Of a stretch of DNA of 64,000 nt, positions 16,784-25,990 are shown piece after piece. The notes beneath the pieces were generated by a model. That model saw nothing but the letters and a program-made list of their open reading frames with translations, had not been told where the DNA came from and searched no databases. Each line of letters begins with the position of its first letter. Position 1 is the first letter of the stretch. Source of the DNA: Tolypothrix bouteillei VB521301 (GTDB taxonomy: Bacteria; Cyanobacteriota; Cyanobacteriia; Cyanobacteriales; Nostocaceae); contig NZ_JHEG04000001.1 of NCBI RefSeq assembly GCF_000760695.4, positions 4,980,895-5,044,894 on the forward strand, read 5' to 3'. A program made the translations under genes and the position numbers.

Positions 16784-17518
16784 TCAATACGCTCCATTAT
16801 TTTTAGGAATAACGACAACGCCGATAGTTTTAACAATTATCCACAAATCCAACCACAAGTTACGGAATTTGACATAATGCAGATCTATTTGAATCCGTCG
16901 CGGATAAGGAATATCATTACGTCCGGAAACTTGCCACAATCCAGTAATTCCCGGTCTAATTGTGAGAATCTGGTCGATGTAACAACCGTATTTCGGTAAC
17001 TCTTCTTTTACTAAAGGTCGCGGTCCTACAACACTCATGTCTCCTTTTAATACATTCCAGAACTGGGGAAATTCATCCAAGCTAGTAATTCGCAAGAAAC
17101 GACCAATCTTGGTAATACGCGGATCGTGTTTGAGCTTAAAGTTGGTCTCAAACTCGTCTCGCAAATGAGGCGATGTTTCCATTATTTGAACTAGAACTTC
17201 ATCGGCATTGGTTACCATTGTTCGGAATTTAATACAATTAAAAGGTTTGTAATTTTTACCGACCCGTTCCTGAATATAAAAAATTGGACCGTTCGAGCTT
17301 AAAGCAATCAACAAGCCCAAGAGTAAATACACAGGGGAAAACAAAATAAGTACCAATAGCGAAAACACAATGTCGAATAGTCGCTTGGCAAACTCTCCGT
17401 TTAAAGCCTGGAAAGACAAACCTTTGGGTTTTATTCGAGGCGTCTTTTTTGGTTGACCGCGTTTAAAGAAGGTACGCGAGCGCTTCCCGGAGAGGAGTGA
17501 GCTCTGGGCAGTCATCAT
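16784..17518 (-). CDS. Polyprenyl-phosphate sugar-1-phosphate transferase (WcaJ/EpsL-like)
   Basis: A 244-residue bacterial sugar transferase that loads the first sugar onto undecaprenyl phosphate in exopolysaccharide assembly. It has one N-terminal hydrophobic helix (FAKRLFDIVFSLLVLILFSP), then PIFYIQERVGKN, FNCIKFRTM, LRITSLDEFPQFWNVLKGD, VGPRP and RPGITGLWQVSGR, which are the catalytic core motifs. I prefer the MMTAQSS start (AAGGAG lies just upstream on the minus strand) over the ATG eight codons earlier. It is a short, single-helix monotopic form. It lies 97 bp downstream of the GT4 gene. Confidence 0.92.
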   Translation of the reverse strand: MMTAQSSLLSGKRSRTFFKRGQPKKTPRIKPKGLSFQALNGEFAKRLFDIVFSLLVLILFSPVYLLLGLLIALSSNGPIFYIQERVGKNYKPFNCIKFRTMVTNADEVLVQIMETSPHLRDEFETNFKLKHDPRITKIGRFLRITSLDEFPQFWNVLKGDMSVVGPRPLVKEELPKYGCYIDQILTIRPGITGLWQVSGRNDIPYPRRIQIDLHYVKFRNLWLDLWIIVKTIGVVVIPKNNGAY

Positions 17519-17615
17519 ACTCCTTAACAATCCACACCACACATAGTCCCAATCTTAAAGCTAAAAGGAGTTCCTAAGGATTGGCAATTTGCCAATCCTT
17601 AGCAAAACAAGACCA

Positions 17616-18758
17616 TCAATTGGGTAATGGTCTCTTTTCTGTACAGGTATTTAAGAAGCCTAAGTAGCGCTTGGCAAAGATTTGCGGGGAAAACTGGGTA
17701 GCGTGAACTCGGGTATACTCTGGGTTGAATTTCCCTCGATACGCTTCAAAGGTTTCTACTGCGTCTACTAGTGCGGCTTCGGTTTGCTCCTTGAAAAATA
17801 TACCAGTTCCAGTATCACCTGAGTCACGAAAATCTCGCACTGTTTCGAGCGCTCCTCCTGCACCGTAGGCGATAACTGGAGTGCCGCAAGCTTGCGCCTC
17901 TACTAAAGCAATCCCAAAATCTTCACAGGCTGCATATACAAATCCTTTGGCATTTGCCATATACTTTTTTACAACGTCATCGGGTTGCCAGCCCAGCACT
18001 TGTATATTGCTATTTGCTATCCTGCGGATGGTTTTCATCTCTGGTCCTGTTCCAATTATGACTAACGGTAGTTGCAGTTTATTAAATGCCCTAACTATTA
18101 ACGATACTTGTTTATAAGTTACCAACCGGGAAACAATTAGGTAGAAATCCTCCTTCTGAGGGATAAATGGACAACTGTCAACATTAACTGGTGGGTAAAT
18201 AACTTCCGCTTCTCGTCGGTAGCAGCGCCAGATGCGGCGAGCTGTATGCTTGGAGTTAGCGATGAAGTAATCCACGCGATTCGCTGTCGATACATCCCAT
18301 TGGCGTAAACCATGCAGCAAATAGCGTGTTAACCAACCAGGGATACCACTACCTAGCTTACTGTGATTTAGATAATCGAAGGTGAGGTCCCATGCATAAC
18401 GCATGGGACTGTGACAATAACAAACGTGTACTTGATCGGGTGTAGTCAAGACTCCTTTCGCAACAGCATGAGATGAAGACAGAATAACGTCATATTCCCG
18501 CAAATCTAGCTGTTCTATGGCTAGTGGCAACAAAGGTAAGTATTTTTGTACGCCTTTTCGGGCAAATGGAAGATGCTGAAGAAATGTTGTGCCAATTTTC
18601 CGCTTGTATAAATAGCTTTTGGGATTGATGGATTCAAAGTCGATTAGAGCGTATAAATCAGCATCAACGTGGTTGAGAACCTCTTGCACAACAAGTTCCG
18701 AACCACCAGTGGCTTTCGGTGTCAGCCATTCATGAACCAAGGCATACTTCAAAGACAC
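17616..18758 (-). CDS. Glycosyltransferase family 4
   Basis: This 380-residue GT-B enzyme starts with GTG. It has the N-terminal GGSELVVQEV segment, CYCHSPMRYAWDL typical of mannosyl/fucosyl-type GT4 enzymes, YPPVNVD, YLIVSRLVTYKQ, and the nucleotide-sugar site EDFGIALVEAQACGTPVIAYG. It should transfer a sugar from a nucleotide donor onto a lipid-linked oligosaccharide on the cytoplasmic side. Neighbouring genes for lipid priming and GDP-fucose supply suggest one exopolysaccharide pathway. Donor and linkage are not deducible. Confidence 0.9.
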   Translation of the reverse strand: MSLKYALVHEWLTPKATGGSELVVQEVLNHVDADLYALIDFESINPKSYLYKRKIGTTFLQHLPFARKGVQKYLPLLPLAIEQLDLREYDVILSSSHAVAKGVLTTPDQVHVCYCHSPMRYAWDLTFDYLNHSKLGSGIPGWLTRYLLHGLRQWDVSTANRVDYFIANSKHTARRIWRCYRREAEVIYPPVNVDSCPFIPQKEDFYLIVSRLVTYKQVSLIVRAFNKLQLPLVIIGTGPEMKTIRRIANSNIQVLGWQPDDVVKKYMANAKGFVYAACEDFGIALVEAQACGTPVIAYGAGGALETVRDFRDSGDTGTGIFFKEQTEAALVDAVETFEAYRGKFNPEYTRVHATQFSPQIFAKRYLGFLNTCTEKRPLPN

Positions 18759-18805
18759 AGCTAACTATGAGTATTTGGTAGAGAACACGCTTCAGTCAGT
18801 CACCT

Positions 18806-18896
18806 AAAGGATGAAGGATGAAGTATGAAGTGAAGTATAAAGTATTTCATCTTTGTTCCTTTACACTTTAACCCTTTCATCCTTTATCCTTCATAT
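18806..18896. repeat. STRR-type direct and inverted repeats (GGATGAA / TTCATCC)
   Basis: Tandem GATGAAG-like units read into TTCATCC-like units, giving an imperfect hairpin in the gap between divergent genes. Confidence 0.6.
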
Positions 18897-19013
18897 TTCC
18901 CGTTGTTACCAAAAGACGTAATCCTCTCAATAGAGGTTCCAGAGACACACCACAACCTGATACCCTCAAATTGGGTCACTCCATAAATTAACTGACGAAG
19001 GAAATAACAATTT

Positions 19014-19949
19014 ATGCGAATTCTTATTGTGGGTGGCACTCGGTTCATTGGTGTTTACCTAACTAAACTACTAGTGGAACAGGGGCATGAAGTTGTTCTT
19101 TTCAATCGTGGTAATCGTCCGATCCCCGTAGAAGGAGTGGGACAAATTACGGGCGATCGCACTGATGCTACTCAACTCAAGGAAAAATTATCCCACGAAA
19201 ATTTTGATGCCATTTTCGACAATAACGGAAGAGAACTTTCTGATACTCAACCACTTGCGGAGATTTTTCAAGACCGTATACAACATTTTGTATACATGAG
19301 TTCTGCTGGGGTGTATCTGAAATCCGACCAAATGCCTCATGTAGAAGGGGATACAGTCGATCCAAAAAGTCGCCATCTCGGTAAGCACGAAACAGAAGCG
19401 TATTTAACACAACTTGGCTTACCTTTTACCTCCATTCGCCCCACATACATTTACGGTGCTCTAAATTACAACGATCTCGAAGCTTGGTTTTTTGACAGAA
19501 TCGCTCGCAATCGTCCCATCCCTATCCCCGGTAATGGCTTACACATTACCCAATTCGGACACGTTAAAGACCTTGCCACAGCTATGTCCAAAGTTTTGGG
19601 CAATCCAAACGCTGTCAAACAAATTTACAACGTATCAGGCGATCGCTATGTGACATTTGATGGCTTAGCCCGCGCTTGTGCTGTGGCTGCTGGCAAATCT
19701 GCTGATGACATCAAAATCCTACATTACGATCCCAAAAAATTTGATTTCGGCAAGCGTAAAGCCTTTCCCCTGCGCGTACAGCACTTTTTTGCTTCCGTGG
19801 ATAAAGCCAAAACACAATTGAACTGGCAGCCCGAATATGACCTGATTTCCGGGCTCAAAGACTCTTACCACAATGATTATCTGGCTTCGGGTCGCGATCG
19901 CTCGGAAATAGATTTTTCTGTTGATGAAGAGATTTTAAAATCTTTATAA
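19014..19949 (+). CDS. NAD-dependent epimerase/dehydratase, CSP41-like
   Basis: A 311-residue atypical SDR similar to plastid CSP41 (chloroplast stem-loop RNA-binding protein) and its cyanobacterial homologues. It has the N-terminal GGTRFIG, GDRTD, DNNGRE, VYMSSAGVYLKS, RPTYIYG and VSGDRYVTFDGLA. The usual catalytic Tyr is replaced by the GKHETE region, so it is unlikely to be a normal sugar epimerase; in plastids this family binds RNA and supports transcription and ribosomes. In this organism the function is inferred only. A 12-bp hairpin follows the stop. Confidence 0.85.
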   Translation: MRILIVGGTRFIGVYLTKLLVEQGHEVVLFNRGNRPIPVEGVGQITGDRTDATQLKEKLSHENFDAIFDNNGRELSDTQPLAEIFQDRIQHFVYMSSAGVYLKSDQMPHVEGDTVDPKSRHLGKHETEAYLTQLGLPFTSIRPTYIYGALNYNDLEAWFFDRIARNRPIPIPGNGLHITQFGHVKDLATAMSKVLGNPNAVKQIYNVSGDRYVTFDGLARACAVAAGKSADDIKILHYDPKKFDFGKRKAFPLRVQHFFASVDKAKTQLNWQPEYDLISGLKDSYHNDYLASGRDRSEIDFSVDEEILKSL

Positions 19950-19954
19950 AATTT

Positions 19955-19991
19955 ACGCAAAGACGCTCGGAGTCATTTTGCGTCTTTGCGT
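19955..19991. terminator. Hairpin between CSP41-like and SMP-30 genes
   Basis: ACGCAAAGACGC and GCGTCTTTGCGT form a 12-bp perfect stem 6 bp past the stop. It contains the CGCAAAGAC word found at the tips of the 2707-2957 element, so it may be a short relative of that repeat acting as a 3' hairpin. Confidence 0.5.
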
Positions 19992-20012
19992 GAGATGCTT
20001 TTCCTAGCAATT

Positions 20013-20897
20013 ATGAATAAACCTCAATACCAACTCAATAACGTTTTAGCCTCCCGCGCCCGTTTGGGAGAAAGCCCTGTTTGGGATGCAACCCAAAAGC
20101 TACTTTACTGGGTCGATATTTATAACTACCGAGTCCATCAATTCAACCGAGCCACCGGACACAACTCCTTTTTTGATGTGGGAGATGTTGTTGGTTGTAT
20201 TGGCCTTGCGGGTGCAAATCGGTTAATTATGGCCCAACGCGATCGCTTAGCATTTCTTAACACTCAAACAGGAGACATCACACCCATCATTCAGGTTGAG
20301 GCAGATAAGCCAAATAACCGCTTTAATGATGGCAAATGCGATCCTCAAGGTCGCTTTTGGTTTGGTTCCATGAGCCAGGAAAAATCTCAAGCTTCTCTAT
20401 ATCGCTACGATCCCGACAACTCGCTGCATTTAATGGAAACAGGATTGACAGTGACTAACGGTATGGGCTGGAGTTCCAACGGAAAAACCTTTTACCTGAC
20501 AGATTCCGACCAACAAAAAATCTTTGCCTACGACTTCGATTCACAATCTGGTAAAATAAGCAACCGTCGTATATTTGTCGATCTAACTCACGAGTCATTT
20601 TTTCCCGATGGATTGACCGTAGATAGTGAAGGGAATATTTGGTCGGCAATGTGGGAAGGAGGATGTGTGATTCGCTTTGATTCTACAGGGAAAGAAGTTT
20701 TGCGGATAAGATTACCTGTCAAGTCTCCAACCAACTGCACCTTCGCTGGCGAGGATTTGAAATTACTTTACATCACGACTGCCTCCGTCGGGCTCAGCCA
20801 AGCAGAAATCGACAAGAGTGTTTCTTCTGGTGACTTGTTTGAAGTTCAAACCGATATTGTTGGGTTGCCTTCCTATCATTTTCAATCTTCGATTTAA
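20013..20897 (+). CDS. SMP-30/gluconolactonase/LRE-family lactonase
   Basis: Starting at ATG 20013 (the upstream TTG lies in the hairpin), this 294-residue beta-propeller protein has the metal-binding Glu in LGESPVW, NRFNDGKCDPQGRFWFGSM, VTNGMGWS and FFPDGLTVDSEGNIW, the sites that bind the divalent cation in SMP-30. It should hydrolyse a sugar lactone such as gluconolactone or L-gulono-lactone. It probably shares a transcript with the upstream CSP41-like gene, although a hairpin lies between them. Confidence 0.9.
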   Translation: MNKPQYQLNNVLASRARLGESPVWDATQKLLYWVDIYNYRVHQFNRATGHNSFFDVGDVVGCIGLAGANRLIMAQRDRLAFLNTQTGDITPIIQVEADKPNNRFNDGKCDPQGRFWFGSMSQEKSQASLYRYDPDNSLHLMETGLTVTNGMGWSSNGKTFYLTDSDQQKIFAYDFDSQSGKISNRRIFVDLTHESFFPDGLTVDSEGNIWSAMWEGGCVIRFDSTGKEVLRIRLPVKSPTNCTFAGEDLKLLYITTASVGLSQAEIDKSVSSGDLFEVQTDIVGLPSYHFQSSI

Positions 20898-21068
20898 TGA
20901 AAATGGTAGATACACCCGAGTGAACACAAGGTCAGACAAAGTTTGAGCAGAGAATACACCCGATTTTGAAGAAGAAAGAACTCCGTGCCTGCGGAGGAAT
21001 AACTTAAAGTATGTTCCATTCTTAAGACGCTTGTCTCAGTCAAAAGTAATATTCCCGTTAGAAACACC

Positions 21069-21614
21069 TCAATTTTTCTCAATCTCAGTTTTCTGGCTGT
21101 CTGTCGTGTCACTATTATTTGTCGGTAAAAGATAAATAATCCCAGAAATTAACGTCAGAGTAACGGAAATCCAAAAAGCGACAAGAGCAATCAAACGCCA
21201 TTCAGGTAAAGGAGCAATTAAAAGTGCGATCGCTATAATTTGACTGACAGTTTTGAGTTTTCCCCAAATATTGGCTCCCGTGACTTTGGGTTGACTCACG
21301 CGCCAACCAGCGATCGCCAACTCTCGTGCCAAGATAAGAAACACACCCCAAGCAGGAACTCTTCCTAGCTCAATCAACACGAGTAAAGGTGCGAGTACCA
21401 AAAACTTATCTACCAACGGATCGAGAAACTTACCCAAATCGCTAATTTGATTGAGTTTTCGGGCTAAATAACCATCCAACCAATCTGTTAGAGAAGCAAC
21501 CAGAAAAATTGCGACACAAATCCATTGCAATTTAGGTTCTGGGCTGTACAAAAGATACAGCAGAAATGGTATCCCTATTAAGCGAGAGAAGGTAATCCAG
21601 TTTGGTAAAGTCAT
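21069..21614 (-). CDS. pgsA: CDP-diacylglycerol--glycerol-3-phosphate 3-phosphatidyltransferase
   Basis: A 181-residue integral membrane enzyme making phosphatidylglycerol phosphate, precursor of the PG needed in thylakoids. The CDP-alcohol phosphotransferase signature DWLDGYLARK...GKFLDPLVDK (residues about 43-70) has all catalytic Asp and Gly residues. The start MTLPNWITFSRL is typical. Hydrophobic segments follow the motif. It is on the minus strand, 43 bp below the hicB stop, and may be read through from hicAB. Confidence 0.93.
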   Translation of the reverse strand: MTLPNWITFSRLIGIPFLLYLLYSPEPKLQWICVAIFLVASLTDWLDGYLARKLNQISDLGKFLDPLVDKFLVLAPLLVLIELGRVPAWGVFLILARELAIAGWRVSQPKVTGANIWGKLKTVSQIIAIALLIAPLPEWRLIALVAFWISVTLTLISGIIYLLPTNNSDTTDSQKTEIEKN

Positions 21615-21657
21615 AAAATTTTAGATCTTAATTCGATCTATATTCAAGATTAAAATG

Positions 21658-21882
21658 TCAAGCAAACTGAAAAGCAGTGTTTGCAGTCAATGGTTCTGGT
21701 AGTGCTTTTCCTTGTGCTTGGTATTCTTCTATCAAAAGTTCTAGAACTTCTTCACCATTTTTGAGTGCTTCAGCATAGGTATTGCCGTGAGTGTGTGCGT
21801 AGGGACCGAACTCTGGTAAGCTGACAATGTATTTACAATCCTCTGTTGACCATTGAATAATAATGCTGTAATGAAGTTTCAT
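21658..21882 (-). CDS. hicB: HicB-like antitoxin
   Basis: A 74-residue protein with the single HicB fold: N-terminal strands around SIIIQWSTEDCKYIVSLPEF, then HGNTYAEALKNGEEVLELLIEEY, and a short C-terminal stretch without an obvious DNA-binding helix. HicB neutralises the HicA mRNA nuclease. It starts 4 bp after the stop of a hicA copy that has an internal stop codon, so at present it seems to be an orphan antitoxin. Confidence 0.85.
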   Translation of the reverse strand: MKLHYSIIIQWSTEDCKYIVSLPEFGPYAHTHGNTYAEALKNGEEVLELLIEEYQAQGKALPEPLTANTAFQFA

Positions 21883-21886
21883 TTTT

Positions 21887-22111
21887 TTACTCTCCCTCGT
21901 TCTCTGGTTCCTCCAACCCTTGCAAATCTCTCAGTGCGTTTCTCACATCTTTTTCTTGATATCGCCCTGCATTATCTCCATCTTTACCAGAAAGAGTGAG
22001 ACTGTAAGGTAGGTTTGGATGACTCCACACAGTATGAGTGCCTTTACCGGGTCAGTAGGTAAATCCGGTTTTCAAGAGCATTGCTTTCAGTTCCCGAATT
22101 TTCTTAGGCAA
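21887..22111 (-). pseudogene. hicA: hicA toxin gene interrupted by one in-frame TGA
   Basis: Reading the minus strand from TTG at 22111, the frame gives PKKIRELKAMLLKTGFTY, then a TGA at 22054-22052 (codon 20), then PGKGTHTVWSHPNLPYSLTL and GRYQEKDVRNALRDL to a TAA at 21889-21887. This is a full 74-codon HicA-sized frame with the catalytic His in GKGTH. The TGA stands where the family usually has a polar or basic residue; CGA to TGA is one transition. The frame before and after is otherwise clean, which points to a recent inactivation or, less likely, to a sequencing error. Confidence 0.85.
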
Positions 22112-22162
22112 ATTGGAAATTTGGAATGTGACTACTGAATATCTTGCCACAGATACTTCATT

Positions 22163-23599
22163 ATGACTCAACCAATGGATTTAGATGTAAGAATAGAACG
22201 CGATTCAATGGGCGATCGCTCCATACCATGTAGCGCGTACTACGGTATTCAAACACTGCGGGCAACAGAAAACTTCCCTATAAGTGGCATTAAGCCTTTA
22301 CCCACTTACGTAGATGCGTGTATTATCATCAAAAAAGCGACAGCTATTGTCAACGGCAAACTAGGGTGTATTCCCCAAGAGATCGGTCAGGCGATCGTAC
22401 AAGCTGCAGATGAAGTGTTAGCAGGGAAATTGCGCGACCAATTTGTGGTAGATGTCTACCAAGCAGGTGCGGGGACTTCCCATCACATGAATGTTAACGA
22501 AGTTTTAGCGAATCGAGCGCTAGAAATTCTTGGAGAACAAAAGGGCAATTACAAACGTGTTAGCCCAAACGATCATGTAAATTACGGGCAATCTACCAAT
22601 GATGTGATTCCCACGGCAATTCGGATTGGTGGCTTGCTGGCATTGTCAAAAACACTACACCCAGCATTAGAAAACGCCATCGCAGCACTTGAAGAAAAAG
22701 CCCAAGAATTCCAAAACGTTGTCAGATCTGGCAGAACCCACATGCAAGATGCTGTACCCGTGCGCTTGGGAGAAAACTTCCGTGCATGGGCGCACATCCT
22801 TACAGAACATCAAAATCGAATATATACAGCGTCTTCAGACTTAATGATACTGGGTTTGGGAGGCAGTGCAGCAGGTACGGGGTTAAATACTCACCCTCAA
22901 TATCGAGCATCTGTTGTTCAAGCGATTGCGGAAATCATTAACTTTCCCTTAGAACCAGCACCGCACTTAATGGCAGCAATGCAAAGTATGGCACCATTTG
23001 TCAATGTTTCTGGTGCTTTACGCAATTTAGCTCAAGATTTAGTCAAAATATCTCATGACCTCCGGTTGATGGACTCCGGACCAAAAACTGGTTTAAAAGA
23101 AATTCAGTTACCACCAGTTCAACCAGGTTCCTCAATCATGCCAGGTAAGTACAACCCTGTCATGGCAGAAATGACATCAATGGTCTGCTTTCAGGTCATG
23201 GGTTACGATCATGCGATCGCTCTAGCTGCACAAGCAGGACAACTAGAACTGAACGTTATGATGCCCCTTATCGCCTATAACCTCATTCACAGCATAGAAA
23301 TTCTTGGCAACACCATTGCTGCTTTAACCGAACGTTGTATCAAAGGAATTACCGCCTATCAAGAACGTTGTTTGGCATATGCTGAAGGGAGTTTAGCCTT
23401 AGTCACAGCACTCAATACCCACATAGGTTACCTAAATGCGGCGGCTGTGGCTAAAGAATCCTTAGAAACAGGACAGTCTTTACGCCAGATAGTTTTAGAA
23501 CGGGGGTTAATGAGTGAAGAAGAATTAGCTAAAGTTTTAAACCTGGAACAAATGAGTGCGATTGTGCCTCTAACTATACAGGACGGCAAGTCGGAATAA
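22163..23599 (+). CDS. aspA: Aspartate ammonia-lyase (class II fumarase/aspartase family)
   Basis: A 478-residue lyase that splits aspartate into fumarate and ammonia. Key segments are RIERDSMG and AYYGIQT at the N-terminus, QAGAGTSHHMNVNEV, SPNDHVNYGQSTND, SGRTHMQDAVP, and the superfamily signature GSSIMPGKYNPV, where Val is usual in place of Tyr. The N-terminus and GTSHHMN fit aspartase better than fumarase. It is preceded by the disrupted hicA on the other strand and followed closely by a DUF362 gene. Confidence 0.9.
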   Translation: MTQPMDLDVRIERDSMGDRSIPCSAYYGIQTLRATENFPISGIKPLPTYVDACIIIKKATAIVNGKLGCIPQEIGQAIVQAADEVLAGKLRDQFVVDVYQAGAGTSHHMNVNEVLANRALEILGEQKGNYKRVSPNDHVNYGQSTNDVIPTAIRIGGLLALSKTLHPALENAIAALEEKAQEFQNVVRSGRTHMQDAVPVRLGENFRAWAHILTEHQNRIYTASSDLMILGLGGSAAGTGLNTHPQYRASVVQAIAEIINFPLEPAPHLMAAMQSMAPFVNVSGALRNLAQDLVKISHDLRLMDSGPKTGLKEIQLPPVQPGSSIMPGKYNPVMAEMTSMVCFQVMGYDHAIALAAQAGQLELNVMMPLIAYNLIHSIEILGNTIAALTERCIKGITAYQERCLAYAEGSLALVTALNTHIGYLNAAAVAKESLETGQSLRQIVLERGLMSEEELAKVLNLEQMSAIVPLTIQDGKSE

Positions 23600-23671
23600 T
23601 GAGGAAAGGAGGAAGATTAAAGTTATGTTGTCTTCCTTCTTTACTTTTTCCTTGTTGTTCTTTATCTAACC

Positions 23672-24640
23672 ATGCCAACTCAAACACCATCCGTTAGCTT
23701 AATTCGCGCCACTTCATACGAACGCAACACGCTCCGAGAGTCATTGGAAACACTGCTAGAACCCTTGGGAGGAATAACGGCGTTTGTGAAACCGGGGAAC
23801 CGAGTCTTACTCAAACCCAACTTGCTGACAGGCGCACGTCCTGGGAAAGAGTGTACCACTCGTCCCGAACTGGTTTATGCCGTAGCCCAAATGGTGATAG
23901 AAGCTGGTGGCAAACCCTTTTTAGGTGATAGCCCTGCTTTTGGTAGTGCTAGAGGAGTAGCAGTAGCAAGCGGATATCTGCCAGTTTTAGAAGAACTCAA
24001 ATTGCCAGTAGTTGAATTTCACGGACATCGCTATCAAACAGTCAGCGAAGAGTTTAACCACCTGCTGCTGTCTAAAGAAGCAATGGAAGCAGATGTTACG
24101 ATCAACTTACCCAAGGTAAAGTCACACGTTCAGTTGGTACTTACCTTAGGAGTCAAAAACTTGTTTGGCTGCGTTCCGGGTAAAATGAAAGCCTGGTGGC
24201 ATATGGAAGCAGGAAAAGATGCAAACCGATTTGCTGAAATGTTGGTGGAAACAGCTAGGGTTATCAATCCCGACTTAACCATTGTAGACGGCATTATCGG
24301 TCATGAAGGCAACGGTCCGAGTGGAGGAGAACCTCGTGCGTTGGGAATTTTAGGAGCATCATCAGATATTTTTGCTTTAGATAGAGCAATAGTGGAAATT
24401 TTGAACGTTCAACCAGAACAAGTACCAACTATTGCTGCGTCCAAGCGGTTGGGGTTAGTTGGTACACTTGATGAGATGTACTTTCCCAATCTGCATCCCG
24501 GTTTGTTAAAGATAGAGGATTGGCGTTTACCCGATAAGTTCGTACCCATTGACTTTGGTATGCCTCGCGTTATCAAGTCTACCTTCAAACATCTTTACAT
24601 TAAATTTATCAAAGAACCCATGAGCGCTTATAAGGCATGA
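23672..24640 (+). CDS. DUF362 domain protein
   Basis: This 322-residue protein starts with a DUF362 region typical of cyanobacterial members: GNRVLLKPNLLTGARPGKECTTRPE, GGKPFLGDSPAFGSA, EADVTINLPKVKSH, LGVKNLFGCVPGKMKAWWH and VDGIIGHEGNGPSGGEPR. It has no ferredoxin-type Cys cluster, unlike longer family members. The biochemical function is unknown. A terminator follows at 24736. Confidence 0.85.
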   Translation: MPTQTPSVSLIRATSYERNTLRESLETLLEPLGGITAFVKPGNRVLLKPNLLTGARPGKECTTRPELVYAVAQMVIEAGGKPFLGDSPAFGSARGVAVASGYLPVLEELKLPVVEFHGHRYQTVSEEFNHLLLSKEAMEADVTINLPKVKSHVQLVLTLGVKNLFGCVPGKMKAWWHMEAGKDANRFAEMLVETARVINPDLTIVDGIIGHEGNGPSGGEPRALGILGASSDIFALDRAIVEILNVQPEQVPTIAASKRLGLVGTLDEMYFPNLHPGLLKIEDWRLPDKFVPIDFGMPRVIKSTFKHLYIKFIKEPMSAYKA

Positions 24641-24735
24641 CCCCATGCCTTATGCCCATAATAAGTGCAAACTCTGTTACAACAATTCAAAAATTGGCAG
24701 AGTAAGCTGAAAGTACCCTCCGATTGCTTAACCAG

Positions 24736-24763
24736 ACCGCCCTAATCTAGTGGCGGTTTTTTT
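24736..24763 (+). terminator. Rho-independent terminator after the DUF362 gene
   Basis: Stem ACCGCC / GGCGGT with a 10-base loop followed by a run of seven Ts, 96 bp after the stop. Confidence 0.8.
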
Positions 24764-24866
24764 CCATGCTTATTTCCCTTAAATCAACACGGAACAATAC
24801 GGTTCGGTTAACAATATCTAATCTTTGAAGATTCCCCCAATCGCTCGGGGGCTAGGGGGAATAAAG

Positions 24867-24904
24867 TCTTCTCCTCCCCGTATTGCAACACGGGGAGGAG
24901 AAGA
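24867..24904. repeat. 15-bp perfect hairpin
   Basis: TCTTCTCCTCCCCGT and ACGGGGAGGAGAAGA pair perfectly around the loop ATTGCAAC. There is no T-run after it; probably a dispersed palindrome. Confidence 0.75.
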
Positions 24905-25634
24905 TATGTTACTCCCTTTGGGATCTAAAATGCCAACCTAAGCGCATAGGTAATCTTCTGACGGGAAGGGAACCGTCGTTGATTTGTTTAATCTATTACA
25001 TTTCCTTAAGGACTATGTAAGAAGACATATTCATTAGATTTTCTCACTTAACCTGAAAAATTTTTTATGAGTGGAATTACTGATAAAAAATCTCAATACT
25101 TCTATTTTCTCTGTAATTATTCGGTATTCATTTATTGTTAAAAAACTTATATTGTTCCTACCAGTCTGACTGGGAGTCTTAAGTGTCCAAATAATAATAA
25201 GCATTTTTACTTAAAAACTAAAAGATACAAATAGATGAGCTAGCATTTGAAATCCGATCGGGCAAAAAACAACCGAGAAGAAAAGCGAAAACACTTATAA
25301 ATAAAGGTTTGAGTTGCGATCGCTAAACACAAAATAGCTCGACTCGGGCGCGATACCAGTACAGGTCGGATTAAAAGTTGTAAATTATAATGCTAAAGAA
25401 CTGGACGTCCCGTAGAGCAAAGATTACAATAAAAACGCGTTATTGCTTAGCGCTATTAAATACAAGGTCAAAAAGAAAATGTTAGTTTTTAGCTGCTCAT
25501 CAAGTATTTTCTGTATCAAAAAAATGTATCTGCCTATTTTGAAACATCATTGATATTCTTTATTAGTACAGAGATTGATGTAAAAAAATAGCTAAAATAA
25601 CAGTAAACCTCTCTAGATAAGAGGGAAACTACAA
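24905..25634. other. Long A/T-rich intergenic region
   Basis: About 730 bp with no credible coding frame. It contains one HIP1 site (around 25317) and an A/T-rich stretch from 25490 to 25610 that is likely the promoter of the small gene at 25635. I see no RNA family I can name. Confidence 0.4.
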
Positions 25635-25838
25635 GTGGTGTATCTAGCCTCAACTTTTATGAATTCAAATTCTCAATCTGTCAACCAAAGCGACACATAT
25701 TCCCATCGATTGGCAGATATAGTGGGAACCGGGATTGGTTTAATGACTTTGACATTACCTCTATTTATTATCGCTCACTATTCTTCAAACAACATTCAGA
25801 CTTACTCCCAACCCGTAATGATAAGAGTGGAAAGGTAG
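25635..25838 (+). CDS. Small single-pass membrane protein, unknown
   Basis: 67 residues from GTG 25635, with GAGGG nine bases upstream; an internal ATG at 25659 would give 59 residues. A polar N-terminus with SHRLADIVGTG is followed by one hydrophobic helix (IGLMTLTLPLFIIAHYSS) and a short polar tail. I do not recognise it by function. The layout of a small protein behind a long leader is common for stress-responsive thylakoid or plasma membrane proteins, but nothing more specific can be said. Confidence 0.55.
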   Translation: MVYLASTFMNSNSQSVNQSDTYSHRLADIVGTGIGLMTLTLPLFIIAHYSSNNIQTYSQPVMIRVER

Positions 25839-25990
25839 TGGTTACTAGTTAGTGATGAGTGGTGCAATTCCTCCTAACCTATGACCTCGGTCCTGCGCCT
25901 TTCTTCTTGTGACCGACTAGGGATAGAATCTTACACTGGGAGCTATGCATATAGCTCTCACAGTTTACAGTAAGCAAACGGAGTGTTGTC

